Part shown: positions 14,981-22,474 of the stretch, piece by piece
Layout: each line of letters opens with the position of its first letter
Position numbering within the stretch: position 1 is the stretch's first letter
Assembly (NCBI GenBank): GCA_036558005.1
Contig: DATBGO010000046.1
Span: 1-22,474, forward strand
Origin: DATBGO01 sp036558005
Lineage (GTDB): Bacteria > Actinomycetota > Actinomycetes > Streptosporangiales > Streptosporangiaceae
DNA length: 22,474 bases
Direction of reading: 5' to 3'
Program-made: the position numbers and the translations under genes
The notes under the pieces: model-generated
Told to the model about the DNA's origin: nothing
The model's input: only the letters and a program-made list of their open reading frames with translations
The model's database searches: none

Positions 14981-16474
14981 ATGCCCCGTAGCATCATGCG
15001 CCGCGTCTTACTCACCCTCTCCATCGCTGCCACAGCCGCCATTTCCGCGGCCGGGCTGGCAGCCGCTCCCGCCCATGCCGCCAGCAGTTTCTCCCTGCTG
15101 ATCCTTCCGGATCAGGGTGAGACCGCGATCTACAACTTCATCAACTCGGCGACCAGTTCGGTCGACGTGACCATGTATGAGCTGCGGGACACCACCGTGG
15201 TCAATGACCTGGTCAACCGCGAGAAGGCCGGGGTCAATGTGCGGGTGATCCTGGACGGCGCGCAGAAATCGGTGAACGGCACCGCCTTCAGCGCGCTGCA
15301 GGCCGGCGGGGTGGGCGTCACCTACTCCTCGACCGCGTTCACCTTCACCCACCAGAAGACGATCACCGTCGACAACGACGAGTCGTTCATCTCGACCGGC
15401 AACCTCGACACGATGTTCTACTCCACCTCGCGCGACTACGGGATCTTCGATACCAATCAGTCTGACGTGGCCGCGGTGGTGGCGGTCTTCAACGCCGACT
15501 ACGCCAAGACCTCGATCACCCCGTCCGACGGTGCTGACCTGGTCTGGTCGCCGACCGACTCGCAGACTCACCTGCTGGCGCTGATCAACGGCGCGCAGCA
15601 CAGCCTGGACATCGAGCAGGAGGAGTTCGGCGACACCGCCCTGGTGAACGCCATCGTCGCGGCCGAGAATCGCGGGGTGACCGTCCGGGTGGTCGTCGAG
15701 GACCCGTCCTCCTACACCACCGAGCTGAACAAGATCACCGCGGCCGGCGGCAGGTGGACCGGGTACTCCTCCAGCACCGGGTTCTACGTGCACGCCAAGG
15801 CGATCGTCGCGGACTACGGCACCTCGACCGCGAAGGTGTTCGCCGGCTCGGAGAACTTCTCCGACAACTCGCTGAACGACAACCGCGAGCTGGGGCTGAT
15901 CACCACCGACGCGGGCGTGATGAACGGGATCGAGACGACGATCACCGACGACTTCAACCAGGTCGCCAGCGGCGGCGGGGGCGGCGGGGGCGGCACCTGC
16001 ACCGCGGCCCAGCTGCTGGGCAACCCGGGCTTCGAGACCGGCAGCGCGGCACCATGGACGGCCGGAACCGGGGTGATCGCCGACAACGCCAAGGAGCCGC
16101 CGCACTCAGGGACCTGGGACGCCTGGCTTGACGGTTACGGCACCACCCACACCGACACGCTGTCCCAGGCCGTCACGCTGCCCAGCGGCTGCACCACCGA
16201 GCAGCTGAGCTTCTGGCTGCACATCGACACCGCGGAGACCACGACCACGACCGCCTACGACACCCTGACCGTCCAGGTCCTGAACAGCTCGGGCACAGTG
16301 CTCGGCACGCTGGCCACCTATTCCAACCTGGGTCACGTCACCGGGTACGCCCAGCACTCGTTCAGCCTGGCCGCCTTCGCCGGGCAGAGCATCACGCTGA
16401 AGTTCACCGGCAGCGAGGACTTCACCAAGCAGACGTCCTTCGTCGTCGACGACACCGCCATCAACGTGTCCTGA
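14981..16474 (+). CDS. Secreted phospholipase D-superfamily protein with C-terminal beta-rich domain
   Basis: A 497-residue exported protein. Residues 1-33 form a Sec signal peptide (RR, hydrophobic core, APAHA cleavage site). Two PLD half-domains follow, each with an HKD motif: H124-K126-D131 (HQKTITVD, then STGN) and H271-K273-D278 (HAKAIVAD, then GSEN), together one active site for phosphodiester transfer. Eight glycines (331-338) link to a C-terminal region (about 341-497) with the LLGNPGFETG...PW start and VVDDTAI end of jelly-roll adhesion or carbohydrate-binding modules; C340 and C404 could pair. AGGAGG lies 5 nt before the ATG. Codon 10 is TTA (15008-15010), rare in such genomes. Substrate could be phospholipid or nucleic acid. 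It stands alone between the sugar island and a convergent permease gene. Confidence 0.88.
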   Translation: MPRSIMRRVLLTLSIAATAAISAAGLAAAPAHAASSFSLLILPDQGETAIYNFINSATSSVDVTMYELRDTTVVNDLVNREKAGVNVRVILDGAQKSVNGTAFSALQAGGVGVTYSSTAFTFTHQKTITVDNDESFISTGNLDTMFYSTSRDYGIFDTNQSDVAAVVAVFNADYAKTSITPSDGADLVWSPTDSQTHLLALINGAQHSLDIEQEEFGDTALVNAIVAAENRGVTVRVVVEDPSSYTTELNKITAAGGRWTGYSSSTGFYVHAKAIVADYGTSTAKVFAGSENFSDNSLNDNRELGLITTDAGVMNGIETTITDDFNQVASGGGGGGGGTCTAAQLLGNPGFETGSAAPWTAGTGVIADNAKEPPHSGTWDAWLDGYGTTHTDTLSQAVTLPSGCTTEQLSFWLHIDTAETTTTTAYDTLTVQVLNSSGTVLGTLATYSNLGHVTGYAQHSFSLAAFAGQSITLKFTGSEDFTKQTSFVVDDTAINVS

Positions 16475-16511
16475 CCCGCAGGTCCCGGCGGCCGCCGCGG
16501 CCGGCCGGGCA

Positions 16512-16556
16512 CGGCGGCGGCCGGAGGCCTGAGTGCCCGCCTCCGGGCCGCCGCCG
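16512..16556. terminator. Strong bidirectional terminator-like hairpin
   Basis: The arms at 16512-16528 and 16539-16556 form a 17-bp GC-rich stem with one bulged base and a 10-nt loop. It lies between the stops of two convergent genes (PLD-like ending at 16474, NCS1 permease ending at 16572), where a shared terminator is expected. No T tract on either side. Confidence 0.7.
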
Positions 16557-16583
16557 CTCAGGGCGCCGTGCTCAGGCCTCCGG
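16521..16583. repeat. 13-bp perfect inverted repeat overlapping the terminator
   Basis: CCGGAGGCCTGAG (16521-16533) is repeated in inverted form as CTCAGGCCTCCGG (16571-16583), 37 bp apart. The left arm is part of the terminator stem, so the two structures cannot form together. The right arm covers the stop codon of the NCS1 permease gene. Confidence 0.6.
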
Positions 16584-18020
16584 CGCTGGCGCCGCCGCCT
16601 GCTCCAGCCCGGCCGCCTCGGCCTGGGCGACCCGGGTTTCGGCGGCCACGTCGATCGACCGGGAGAAGAGGTAGTACAGCACCCCGGCCACCGGCAGCCC
16701 GATGAAGAACGAGATGTCCGCGCCGAGCGCCTTGGCCGCGGCACCCTCGAAGAGGGTGCCGACGTCGAAGAACGGGACCATGGCGGCGAAGGCGACCAGG
16801 TACGCGACGATCCCGCGCCACCCCCACCGGCCGTACATGCCCGATGGCTTGAAGATCTCGGCGATGGCGTAGTGACCGCGCCGCACGATGTAGTAGTCGA
16901 CCAGGTTCACCGCCGTCCACGGGATGAACAAGTACAGGATCAGCAGCAGGAAGTTGTTGAAGTTGGAGAGGAAGTTCGCGGTCGCGGCGAGCGCGCCGAT
17001 CAGGGACAGCACCGCGGTGAACCCGATGGTGAGCACGCGCAGGCTGAGCGTCGGCGCCACCTTGCGGACCGAGTCGATGGCGCTGATCAGCGTCAGCGAG
17101 CCGCCGTACATGTTCAGCGCGGTGACCGAGACGAGCCCGAGCGTCGCCAGGATGAGCACGACAGCGCCGAACCCGGTGAAGACGTGGTCGCCGACCTGGT
17201 CCAGCTCGGCGATGCCGGTGCCGTCGAAGTTCTTGCCCGCCCAGGCGGCCAGCACCGAGCCGGCGATCATCATCCAGGCGCCGCCGATCGCCGACCCCCA
17301 GTAGGTCCAGTAGAAGGTCTTGCGCACGGGCACGTCCTGCCGCATGTAGCGGGAGTAGTCAGAGACGTAGATCGCCCAGCTGATCTGGTAGCCCGCCACC
17401 ACCCCGAACTGGCCGAGGAACGGGCTGGCCTTGAAGGTGCCGACGGCGAAGGTGCCCGCCGGGTAGTGCAGGAAGAACAAGGTGATCGTGAAGATGCCGA
17501 AGATCACGATCATCAGGTACGTCAGCCACTGCTCGGCCTTGTGGATGAGGTCGTAGCCGATCAGCGCGACGGCGAAAGCGACCACGGTGACCAGGACCAC
17601 CCACAGCTTCGTCGAGCCGTGCGCGGTGCGGCTCATCGCGTCGGCGCCGAGGATGCTGTTGAAGATGTTGAACCCGGCGTACTGCACGTAGGCGAACAGC
17701 CAGACCAGCAGCGCCCCGATGTAGCCGAACTGCGGGCGGGACTGGATCATCTGCGGCAGGCCGAGTTGCGGGCCCTGGGCCGAGTGGAACGCCATGAACA
17801 GCGTGCCCACCAGCACGCCCACGGCGATGGCGACCACCGACCAGAACAGCGAGCCACCTTCGCTGATGCTGATCAGGCCGACCGCCAGCGTGGCGATCTG
17901 CGCGTTCGACATGAACCAGAGCGGGCCGAGATGCCAGATCTTGCCATGCCGTTCGCTCAGCGGAACGTAGTCGATTGAGCGGACCTCGAGCCCGCTCAGC
18001 CGCGGCTGCGTAGTTGTCAT
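16572..18020 (-). CDS. NCS1-family nucleobase/allantoin-type permease
   Basis: A 482-residue cytoplasmic-membrane transporter of the nucleobase:cation symporter-1 family, which carries cytosine, purines, uracil, hydantoin, allantoin or thiamine with a cation. Near the N-terminus VRSIDYVPLSERHGKIWHLG and WFMSNAQIATLAVG match the family's first helix. QMIQSRPQFGYIGAL (loop after TM2-3), GYQISWAIYVSDYSRYM (sixth helix region) and LFIPWTAVNLVDYYIVRRGHY are other family blocks. About 12 hydrophobic segments are visible. The start is uncertain: ATG 18020, ATG 18026 and ATG 18059 are all in frame and none has a good ribosome-binding site; I take 18020 because homology begins at about TQPRLSGLEVRSIDY. 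No purine or pyrimidine catabolic genes adjoin it, so the substrate is open. Confidence 0.88.
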   Translation of the reverse strand: MTTTQPRLSGLEVRSIDYVPLSERHGKIWHLGPLWFMSNAQIATLAVGLISISEGGSLFWSVVAIAVGVLVGTLFMAFHSAQGPQLGLPQMIQSRPQFGYIGALLVWLFAYVQYAGFNIFNSILGADAMSRTAHGSTKLWVVLVTVVAFAVALIGYDLIHKAEQWLTYLMIVIFGIFTITLFFLHYPAGTFAVGTFKASPFLGQFGVVAGYQISWAIYVSDYSRYMRQDVPVRKTFYWTYWGSAIGGAWMMIAGSVLAAWAGKNFDGTGIAELDQVGDHVFTGFGAVVLILATLGLVSVTALNMYGGSLTLISAIDSVRKVAPTLSLRVLTIGFTAVLSLIGALAATANFLSNFNNFLLLILYLFIPWTAVNLVDYYIVRRGHYAIAEIFKPSGMYGRWGWRGIVAYLVAFAAMVPFFDVGTLFEGAAAKALGADISFFIGLPVAGVLYYLFSRSIDVAAETRVAQAEAAGLEQAAAPAPEA

Positions 18021-18113
18021 GCGCATACTCTGGCCCGGCTTAGCCCGGAAAGGAACCATCTAGACCAGATAATGCATCCTGTACCGCCTGTCTCTGCTGC
18101 CTCGGCCGCAGGC

Positions 18114-18457
18114 TCAGCTCAGCCGCGCGCCGAGCCAGCTGATCATGGCGGCGGTGTAATGCGGGCTGACCTCGGAGACCGCCATCTCCTGGCCGCTGGC
18201 CGGAGTGTGGTCACAGCCGGGCAGCCGGGTGATCGTGACCTGCTCATTGCCGCTGGCCCGCGCGGCCTGCTGCCAGGCGCTGATACTGGCATCAACCTGC
18301 ACCCACTGGTCCGTCGGGACATCGCCCGCCGCACCGCGCAGCAGCCTGATCGCCGCTGCCGCGTCACTGGCCTGGGCGGCCAGCGGTACGTCCTCGCCAG
18401 CCCCCGAGGGACGCCGGTCGTAGCGCAGCACCGCGGCACCGGCTGGACGGCGGGGAG
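18114..18457 (-). pseudogene. Deleted alpha/beta-hydrolase relic
   Basis: A 105-codon frame (GTG 18431 to TGA 18114) joins two separated parts of an alpha/beta-hydrolase. The first, VLRYDRRPSGAGEDVPLAAQ then DAAAAIRLLR, is the strand-and-helix segment that normally precedes the nucleophile elbow. The second, QVDASISAWQQA then VTITRLPGCDHTPASGQE and VSPHYTAAMISWLGARL, is the C-terminal end with the catalytic His (GCDH). The GxSxG nucleophile and the acid strand between them are missing, as are the roughly 70-100 residues usual before the first part. The same frame runs open upstream to the livF stop. An internal deletion and loss of the 5' end have probably killed the gene; a functional mini-protein seems unlikely. 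Confidence 0.65.
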
Positions 18458-19171
18458 TCAGCGGCCCAGGTAGGCGCGCTTGAGGTCGTCGCTGCGCAGC
18501 AGCTCGGATGCGGGCCCCTCCAGCACGATCTCGCCGGTGGACAGGACATAGCCGCGGTCGGCGATCGACAGCGCCATGGTCGCGTTCTGCTCGACCATCA
18601 GCACCGCGACGCCGGTCGCGTGGATGTCCTTGATGATCTGGAAGTTCTGCTGGACCAGAGCGGGCGACAGCCCCATTGAGGGCTCGTCCATCAGCAGCAG
18701 CCGCGGCCGTGACATCAGCGCGCGGCCCATCGCCACCATCTGCTGCTCGCCGCCCGACAGCGTGCCGGCCAGCTGCTGGCGGCGCTCGAGCAGCCGCGGG
18801 AACAGCTCGTGTACCCGCCCCAGGTCCTCCTCCAGTGACTCACCGCGCCGCAGCACCGCGCCCAGCTCGAGGTTCTCCCTGACGGTCATCTGCCCGAACA
18901 GCCGCCGGTTCTCCGGCACGATGGCGATCCCGCCGGCGATCCGCTGCGGCACCGGCCAGCCGGTCACGTCCTGGCCGGAGAGCCGCACCGTGCCCGCGCG
19001 CGGGCGGACGATCCCGAGGATCGTCTTGAGCGTGGTCGACTTGCCCGAGGCGTTGCCGCCGAGCAGGCAGACCAGCTCCCCCTCGTCCACCCGCAGCGAG
19101 ATCCCCTCCAGGATCCGCATCTGGCCGTAGTAGGTGGTGATGCCGTCCAGGCTCAGCAGCGGGGCGCTCAT
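18458..19171 (-). CDS. livF: LivF-type ABC transporter ATP-binding protein
   Basis: One of two ATPases of a branched-chain-amino-acid-type (HAAT) importer, 237 residues. Walker A GGNASGKST (38-46), signature LSGGEQQ (138-144), Walker B LLLMDEPSMGLSP (158-170) and VEQNA (193-197), where LivF proteins carry Gln in place of the usual switch His, place it in the LivF rather than the LivG branch. ATG 19171 overlaps the livG stop (ATGA). It is the last gene of livH-livM-livG-livF. The family also carries urea, amides and aromatic compounds, so leucine-type substrates are only a default. Confidence 0.93.
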   Translation of the reverse strand: MSAPLLSLDGITTYYGQMRILEGISLRVDEGELVCLLGGNASGKSTTLKTILGIVRPRAGTVRLSGQDVTGWPVPQRIAGGIAIVPENRRLFGQMTVRENLELGAVLRRGESLEEDLGRVHELFPRLLERRQQLAGTLSGGEQQMVAMGRALMSRPRLLLMDEPSMGLSPALVQQNFQIIKDIHATGVAVLMVEQNATMALSIADRGYVLSTGEIVLEGPASELLRSDDLKRAYLGR

Positions 19172-19971
19172 CCGTCCTCCGCCAGTGCCTCAGGGTCGTG
19201 GCCCATGTAGGCCTCGACCACGGCCGGGTGCCTGGCGACCTGGTCGAAGCCGCCTTCAGCGATCTTGACACCGTGGTCGAGCGCGACGACCCGGTCTGAG
19301 CAGCCGGCCACCACGTGCATGTCGTGCTCGATCACCAGGATCGCGACGCCCCGCTCGTCGCGCAGCCGCCCGATCAGCTCGGTGATCTCGTGCGTCTCGG
19401 CCGGGTTCATCCCCGCGGCGGGCTCGTCCAGCAGCAGCAGCCGGGGCCGGGTGGCGAGGGCCCGGGCGATCTCCAGCCGCCGCCGGTTGGCGTAGGACAG
19501 CGAGTAGGCGGGCTGGTCCCAGCGGTAGCCGGCCAGCCGCTGGCCGAAGAACGACAGCACTTCCTGCGCCAGCTCCCGCGCCTCGCGCTCCTCCCGCCGG
19601 GCCCGGGGCAGCCGGAGGATCGATTCGGCCGGCATCGCCCTGGTCTGGCCGTAGGTCGCGGCCATCACGTTCTCCAGCACCGACATGTTGAGGAACAGCC
19701 GCAGGCTCTGGAACGTCCGGGCGATTCCCAGCCCGGCGATGCGGTGCGGCTGCTGGCCGACGACCGATTCCCCCGCGAACCTGACGTCGCCCGAGGTTGG
19801 CTGGTAGATGCCGGTGATCACGTTGAAGACCGTGGTCTTCCCGGCCCCGTTGGGCCCGATCACGCTGACGATCTCGCGCTCGCCGACGTGCAGTTCGAGG
19901 TCCGACAGGGCCGCCAGCCCGCCGAAGGACAGGCACAGCTGGTCCAGGGTCAGCACGCTGTGACCGCTCAC
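19168..19971 (-). CDS. livG: LivG-type ABC transporter ATP-binding protein
   Basis: The second ATPase of the HAAT importer, 267 residues from GTG 19971. Walker A GPNGAGKTT (39-47), Q-loop TFQSLRLF (86-93), a divergent signature LSYANRRRLEIAR (158-170) in the place where LivG has LSYGxQR, Walker B LLLLDEPAAGMNP (178-190) and switch His215 (VIEHDMHVV). The C-terminal EGGFDQVARHPAVVEAYMG is the usual LivG ending. The frame is open far upstream through livM, but homology starts at VSGHSVLTLDQLCLSFGG. GTG 19971 overlaps the livM TGA (GTGA) and the stop overlaps livF (ATGA). LivG and LivF are expected to pair as a heterodimer beneath LivH-LivM. Confidence 0.94.
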   Translation of the reverse strand: MSGHSVLTLDQLCLSFGGLAALSDLELHVGEREIVSVIGPNGAGKTTVFNVITGIYQPTSGDVRFAGESVVGQQPHRIAGLGIARTFQSLRLFLNMSVLENVMAATYGQTRAMPAESILRLPRARREEREARELAQEVLSFFGQRLAGYRWDQPAYSLSYANRRRLEIARALATRPRLLLLDEPAAGMNPAETHEITELIGRLRDERGVAILVIEHDMHVVAGCSDRVVALDHGVKIAEGGFDQVARHPAVVEAYMGHDPEALAEDG

Positions 19972-21488
19972 GTCGTGACCTCGACCCGCTTGGTCCCGAG
20001 CAGCCCCTGCGGCCGGGCGTTCATCATCACGATCAGGATCGCTCCGATCAGGATCTGCCGGGTAATCGACGGCTCGGCGACCAGCCGGGCCTCCCAGACG
20101 CAGGCCGCCAGGTAGATGGCCGGCACCATCGCCGCCGCGCGCCACCAGCCCCGCAGCTGGACCAGCGCGATCAGCAGGCATACCAGCAGCACGAACCCGA
20201 TGTTGCCGGGGACCCTGGGATCGGCAGGGACGACCACCCAGTAGCGCAGCACGCTGGCGATCCAGCCCGATGACTGCGGCCCGCCGGCCACCGCGCTGGC
20301 CGAGACCGCCGCGACGATCGCGTGCACGGCCAGCCCGAATGCCGCCGTCGCGCCGAGCACCGCGGCGAGCTTGCGCCACGGCCGCAGCCTGACCACCAGG
20401 GTCACCGCGATCAGGCCGTAGAAGATGTACCCCGCGTCGGTCGGGCTGCGCAGGATGCCGTCCAGGGTGACCATCAGGATCAGGGCGCCCAGGGCGGCGC
20501 CGCCGATGCTGCCCGCGCCGCCGAGGATGAGCCCGGCGTAGATGAGGATCAGGTACGGCGTGTCGAAGTCGGTCGGGAACACGCTGATCTGCTGCGCGGC
20601 GAAGATCGTGCCCGCCAGCGCGGCGACCATCGCGCCGAACGCGAACGCCATCAGCCGCAGCCGGTTGACCGGTATCGTCATCGACGCCGCGGCCAGCGGA
20701 TCCTCGCGCACCGCGCGCCAGGCCCGGCCGGTCCGGGAGGTCTCCAGCAGCCGGAGCACCGCCATGGTCGCCACCAGCGCGATCACCAGCAGGTAGTAGT
20801 AACCCTCGTCGGTGGTGAGCTGATGGCCGAACGCCCGGACCGGGTCGATCCCGAAGATCCCGTTCGGCCCGCCCAGGGTGCCTGGTGCCACGTTGTTGGT
20901 GAACTCGACGAACGCCTCGCCGAAGAACAGCGTCACGATCGCCAGGTAGTCGCCGATCAGCCGCCTGGACGGCAGCCCGACCAGCAGGCCGAGGACCGCC
21001 GCGGCGACCAGCACGGCCGGAAGCGAGGCGTAGGCGGGCAGGTGAATCCCGGCCGAGCTGAGCTGGTTCGAGGACAGCAGCGCGAACCCGTAGGCGCCGA
21101 AGCCGAAGAAGGCCACGTAGCCCAGGTCGAGCAGCCCGGCCCAGCCCACGACCACGTTCAGGCCCACCGCCAGCAGGGCCAGCACCAGCGCGTCGATCCC
21201 CACCTGCAGCTGGAATCCGCCGAGGCCGAGCAGCGGCAGCGCCGCCCCGGCAAGGCCGGCCACCGCCAGCCGCGGCCACCAGCCGATCCGGTCGGCCAGC
21301 CGCTGCGCGCCGCCCTGCCAGCCGGGCCGGTACTCGCGCCGCCGCGCCTGCCGGGCGACCCACTCATCGGCCCCGACTCTCGGTGCCCGGGCGGCGGCGG
21401 CCGGCCCGGGCGCGGCGGGACCGGGCGCGGCGGGACCGGGCTCAGGCGCGGCGGCCGGGGTGGCGGGCGTCTCGGGGTCGGTGCTCAC
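19968..21488 (-). CDS. livM: LivM-type ABC transporter permease with extra regions
   Basis: A membrane subunit of the HAAT importer, 506 residues against roughly 320-420 for common LivM proteins. The canonical core runs from about 93 (LQVGIDALVLALLAVGLNVVVGWAGLLDLGY) to about 360, including YLAIVTLFFGEAFVEFTNN and GGAGSIGGAALGALILM. Two additions stand out. The N-terminus (1-90) has a PGPAAPG repeat tract and a long basic segment before one or two extra hydrophobic stretches. A stretch at about 366-475 with three or so extra hydrophobic segments separates the core from the normal ending IGAILIVMMNARPQGLLG. GTG 21488 is 7 bp after livH. The additions are in frame and look like real coding sequence. 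Confidence 0.9.
   Translation of the reverse strand: MSTDPETPATPAAAPEPGPAAPGPAAPGPAAAARAPRVGADEWVARQARRREYRPGWQGGAQRLADRIGWWPRLAVAGLAGAALPLLGLGGFQLQVGIDALVLALLAVGLNVVVGWAGLLDLGYVAFFGFGAYGFALLSSNQLSSAGIHLPAYASLPAVLVAAAVLGLLVGLPSRRLIGDYLAIVTLFFGEAFVEFTNNVAPGTLGGPNGIFGIDPVRAFGHQLTTDEGYYYLLVIALVATMAVLRLLETSRTGRAWRAVREDPLAAASMTIPVNRLRLMAFAFGAMVAALAGTIFAAQQISVFPTDFDTPYLILIYAGLILGGAGSIGGAALGALILMVTLDGILRSPTDAGYIFYGLIAVTLVVRLRPWRKLAAVLGATAAFGLAVHAIVAAVSASAVAGGPQSSGWIASVLRYWVVVPADPRVPGNIGFVLLVCLLIALVQLRGWWRAAAMVPAIYLAACVWEARLVAEPSITRQILIGAILIVMMNARPQGLLGTKRVEVTT
21408..21437. repeat. Two tandem copies of a 15-bp repeat in livM
   Basis: GGGCGCGGCGGGACC occurs twice without a gap (21408-21422 and 21423-21437). 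It encodes the repeated Pro-Gly-Pro-Ala-Ala units in the low-complexity N-terminus of LivM. The copy number may vary between strains by slippage without shifting the frame. Confidence 0.7.
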
Positions 21489-21495
21489 GGCTGGC

Positions 21496-22413
21496 TCATA
21501 CCTTCTGCAGCTGCACCCGGCCGAGCAGCCCGCTGGGGCGGGCCAGCATGACGGCGATGAGGATGCCGAACACGATCAGGTTGGTGTAGGTCGAGGAGAT
21601 GTAGCCGGTGGTGAACGACTCCGCGACCCCGATCAGCAGCCCGCCGACCATCGCGCCGGGGATCGAGCCGATCCCGCCGACCACGGCCGCGGTGAACGCC
21701 TTGAGCCCGACGATGAACCCGATCAGGTTCGTCACCTGGTTGAACAGCAGCCCGGCCATCACCCCGGCGATGCCGGCCAGCGCCGAGCCGAGGAAGAACG
21801 TCACCGCGATCGTCAGGTTCACGTTGATGCCCAGCATCTCGGCGGCCTCCCGGTCGGCGGCCACCGCGCGCATCTGCTTGCCCAGCCTGGTCCGGCTGAC
21901 CAGCTGGCGCAGCCCGGTCATCAGCGCCAGGCCGAGCACCACCACCATGATCTGCACCGCGTAGAGGCTGACCGGGCCGATGTGGATGCTGTCGGAGAAC
22001 GGGATGAACTCCGGGGTGTTGTAGACCCTGGTCTGCCCGCCGAACAGCAGCAGGACCGCGTTCTCCAGGAAGAACGAGATGCCCAGCGCGGTGATCAGCG
22101 GCGCGATCCTGGGCGCGTCCCGCAGCGGCCGGTAGGCGAACCGCTCGATCGCGACCCCGAGACCGCCGACCAGGCCGCCGGCCAGCACGAACATGATCAG
22201 TATCAGCAGCGGCACCGGGATGACCAGGGCAGCGGGGCCGCCGAACCACTGAATGACGAAGTAGCCGATGAACGCCCCGATCATGTACAGGTCGCCGTGG
22301 GCGAAGTTGAGCAGCTTCAGCACCCCGTAGACCATCGAGAAGCCGAGCGCCACCAGCGCGTAGAGCGCGCCGGTGGTGATGCCGTTGACCAGTTCCTGGA
22401 CGAAGAATGCCAT
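21496..22413 (-). CDS. livH: LivH-type ABC transporter permease
   Basis: The second membrane subunit of the HAAT importer, 305 residues, a normal length. VNGITTGALYALVALGFSMVYGVLKLLNFAHGDLYMIGAFIG at the start is the classic LivH opening, and TALGISFFLENAVLLLFGG, MRAVAADREAAEMLGINVN (the cytoplasmic loop that contacts the ATPases) and LKAFTAAVVGGIGSIPGAMVGGLLIG follow in order. It is first in livH-livM-livG-livF; a binding-protein gene, which usually comes before, would lie beyond the right edge. ATG 22413 is the family start, although the ribosome-binding site is weak. Confidence 0.94.
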   Translation of the reverse strand: MAFFVQELVNGITTGALYALVALGFSMVYGVLKLLNFAHGDLYMIGAFIGYFVIQWFGGPAALVIPVPLLILIMFVLAGGLVGGLGVAIERFAYRPLRDAPRIAPLITALGISFFLENAVLLLFGGQTRVYNTPEFIPFSDSIHIGPVSLYAVQIMVVVLGLALMTGLRQLVSRTRLGKQMRAVAADREAAEMLGINVNLTIAVTFFLGSALAGIAGVMAGLLFNQVTNLIGFIVGLKAFTAAVVGGIGSIPGAMVGGLLIGVAESFTTGYISSTYTNLIVFGILIAVMLARPSGLLGRVQLQKV

Positions 22414-22449
22414 CCGCGACGCGCCCCGCTCATCAAGATGCCGCGCGGC

Positions 22450-22474
22450 GCGCGCCTGCCCGCGACAGGCGCGC
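22450..22474. terminator. Hairpin at the right edge, upstream of livH
   Basis: GCGCGCCTG (22450-22458) and CAGGCGCGC (22466-22474) form a perfect 9-bp stem with a 7-nt loop, ending exactly at the window edge, so it may be longer. On the livH strand it precedes the gene by about 37 bp. It may be the end of an upstream gene such as a binding protein, where partial termination is common. Confidence 0.5.

Noticed and set aside
14981..16474. PLD-like protein as a phage-defence nuclease
   Set aside because: It has an export signal and a glycan-binding-like tail and no defence gene neighbours, so intracellular defence is unlikely.
18072..18473. A 133-codon plus-strand open frame opposite the hydrolase relic
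   Set aside because: No motif; the minus-strand frame shows identifiable hydrolase segments.
19972..21363. Apparent 731-residue permease-ATPase fusion ahead of LivG
   Set aside because: The added part is an out-of-frame reading of livM; the true LivG begins at GTG 19971.
20322..21551. A 409-codon plus-strand open frame opposite livM
   Set aside because: Gln/Arg/Gly-rich shadow of livM without domain features.

Overview
The very high GC content, frequent GTG (and one TTG) starts, many 4-base gene overlaps, a Tat-type lipoprotein and an ECF42-type sigma factor point to a high-GC actinomycete chromosome. I cannot name the genus. I see no rRNA, tRNA, CRISPR array, insertion sequence or prophage.

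Layout. (1) 1-2430, left flank: a partial ECF42-like sigma factor gene running off the left edge, a MazEF-type toxin-antitoxin pair with a probable operator, and a two-CBS-domain protein, all on the minus strand. (2) 2481-14876, a sugar-catabolism island of four transcription units: xylB-galT-galK (minus); a CUT2-type sugar ABC transporter of lipoprotein, permease and single-domain ATPase (plus); araB-araD-araA (minus); and a LacI-family regulator (plus). (3) 14981-16474: a secreted phospholipase-D-superfamily protein with a C-terminal beta-rich domain. (4) 16572-22413, all minus: an NCS1 permease, a deleted alpha/beta-hydrolase relic and a livH-livM-livG-livF ABC importer with no binding protein in the window.

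How the island works. AraA, AraB and AraD convert L-arabinose to L-ribulose, L-ribulose-5-phosphate and D-xylulose-5-phosphate. XylB makes the same end product from D-xylulose. GalK and GalT feed galactose into the Leloir pathway. The transporter probably imports one of these sugars. Arabinose plus galactose suggests use of plant arabinogalactan or hemicellulose. No xylA, galE, galM or glycosidase is visible.

The most interesting signal is a 14-bp near-palindrome, TGTTANCGYTCACA, found upstream of all four units: 6282-6295, 6578-6591, 13552-13565 and 13702-13715. It looks like the operator of the LacI-family protein encoded inside the island, which would then join pentose, galactose and transport functions in one local regulon. 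One copy covers the araB start codon, and one is nearly the E. coli lac operator with one base missing. A 20-codon leader ORF with a strong ribosome-binding site overlaps the xylB start codon. The secreted PLD-like gene has a rare TTA codon in its signal peptide.
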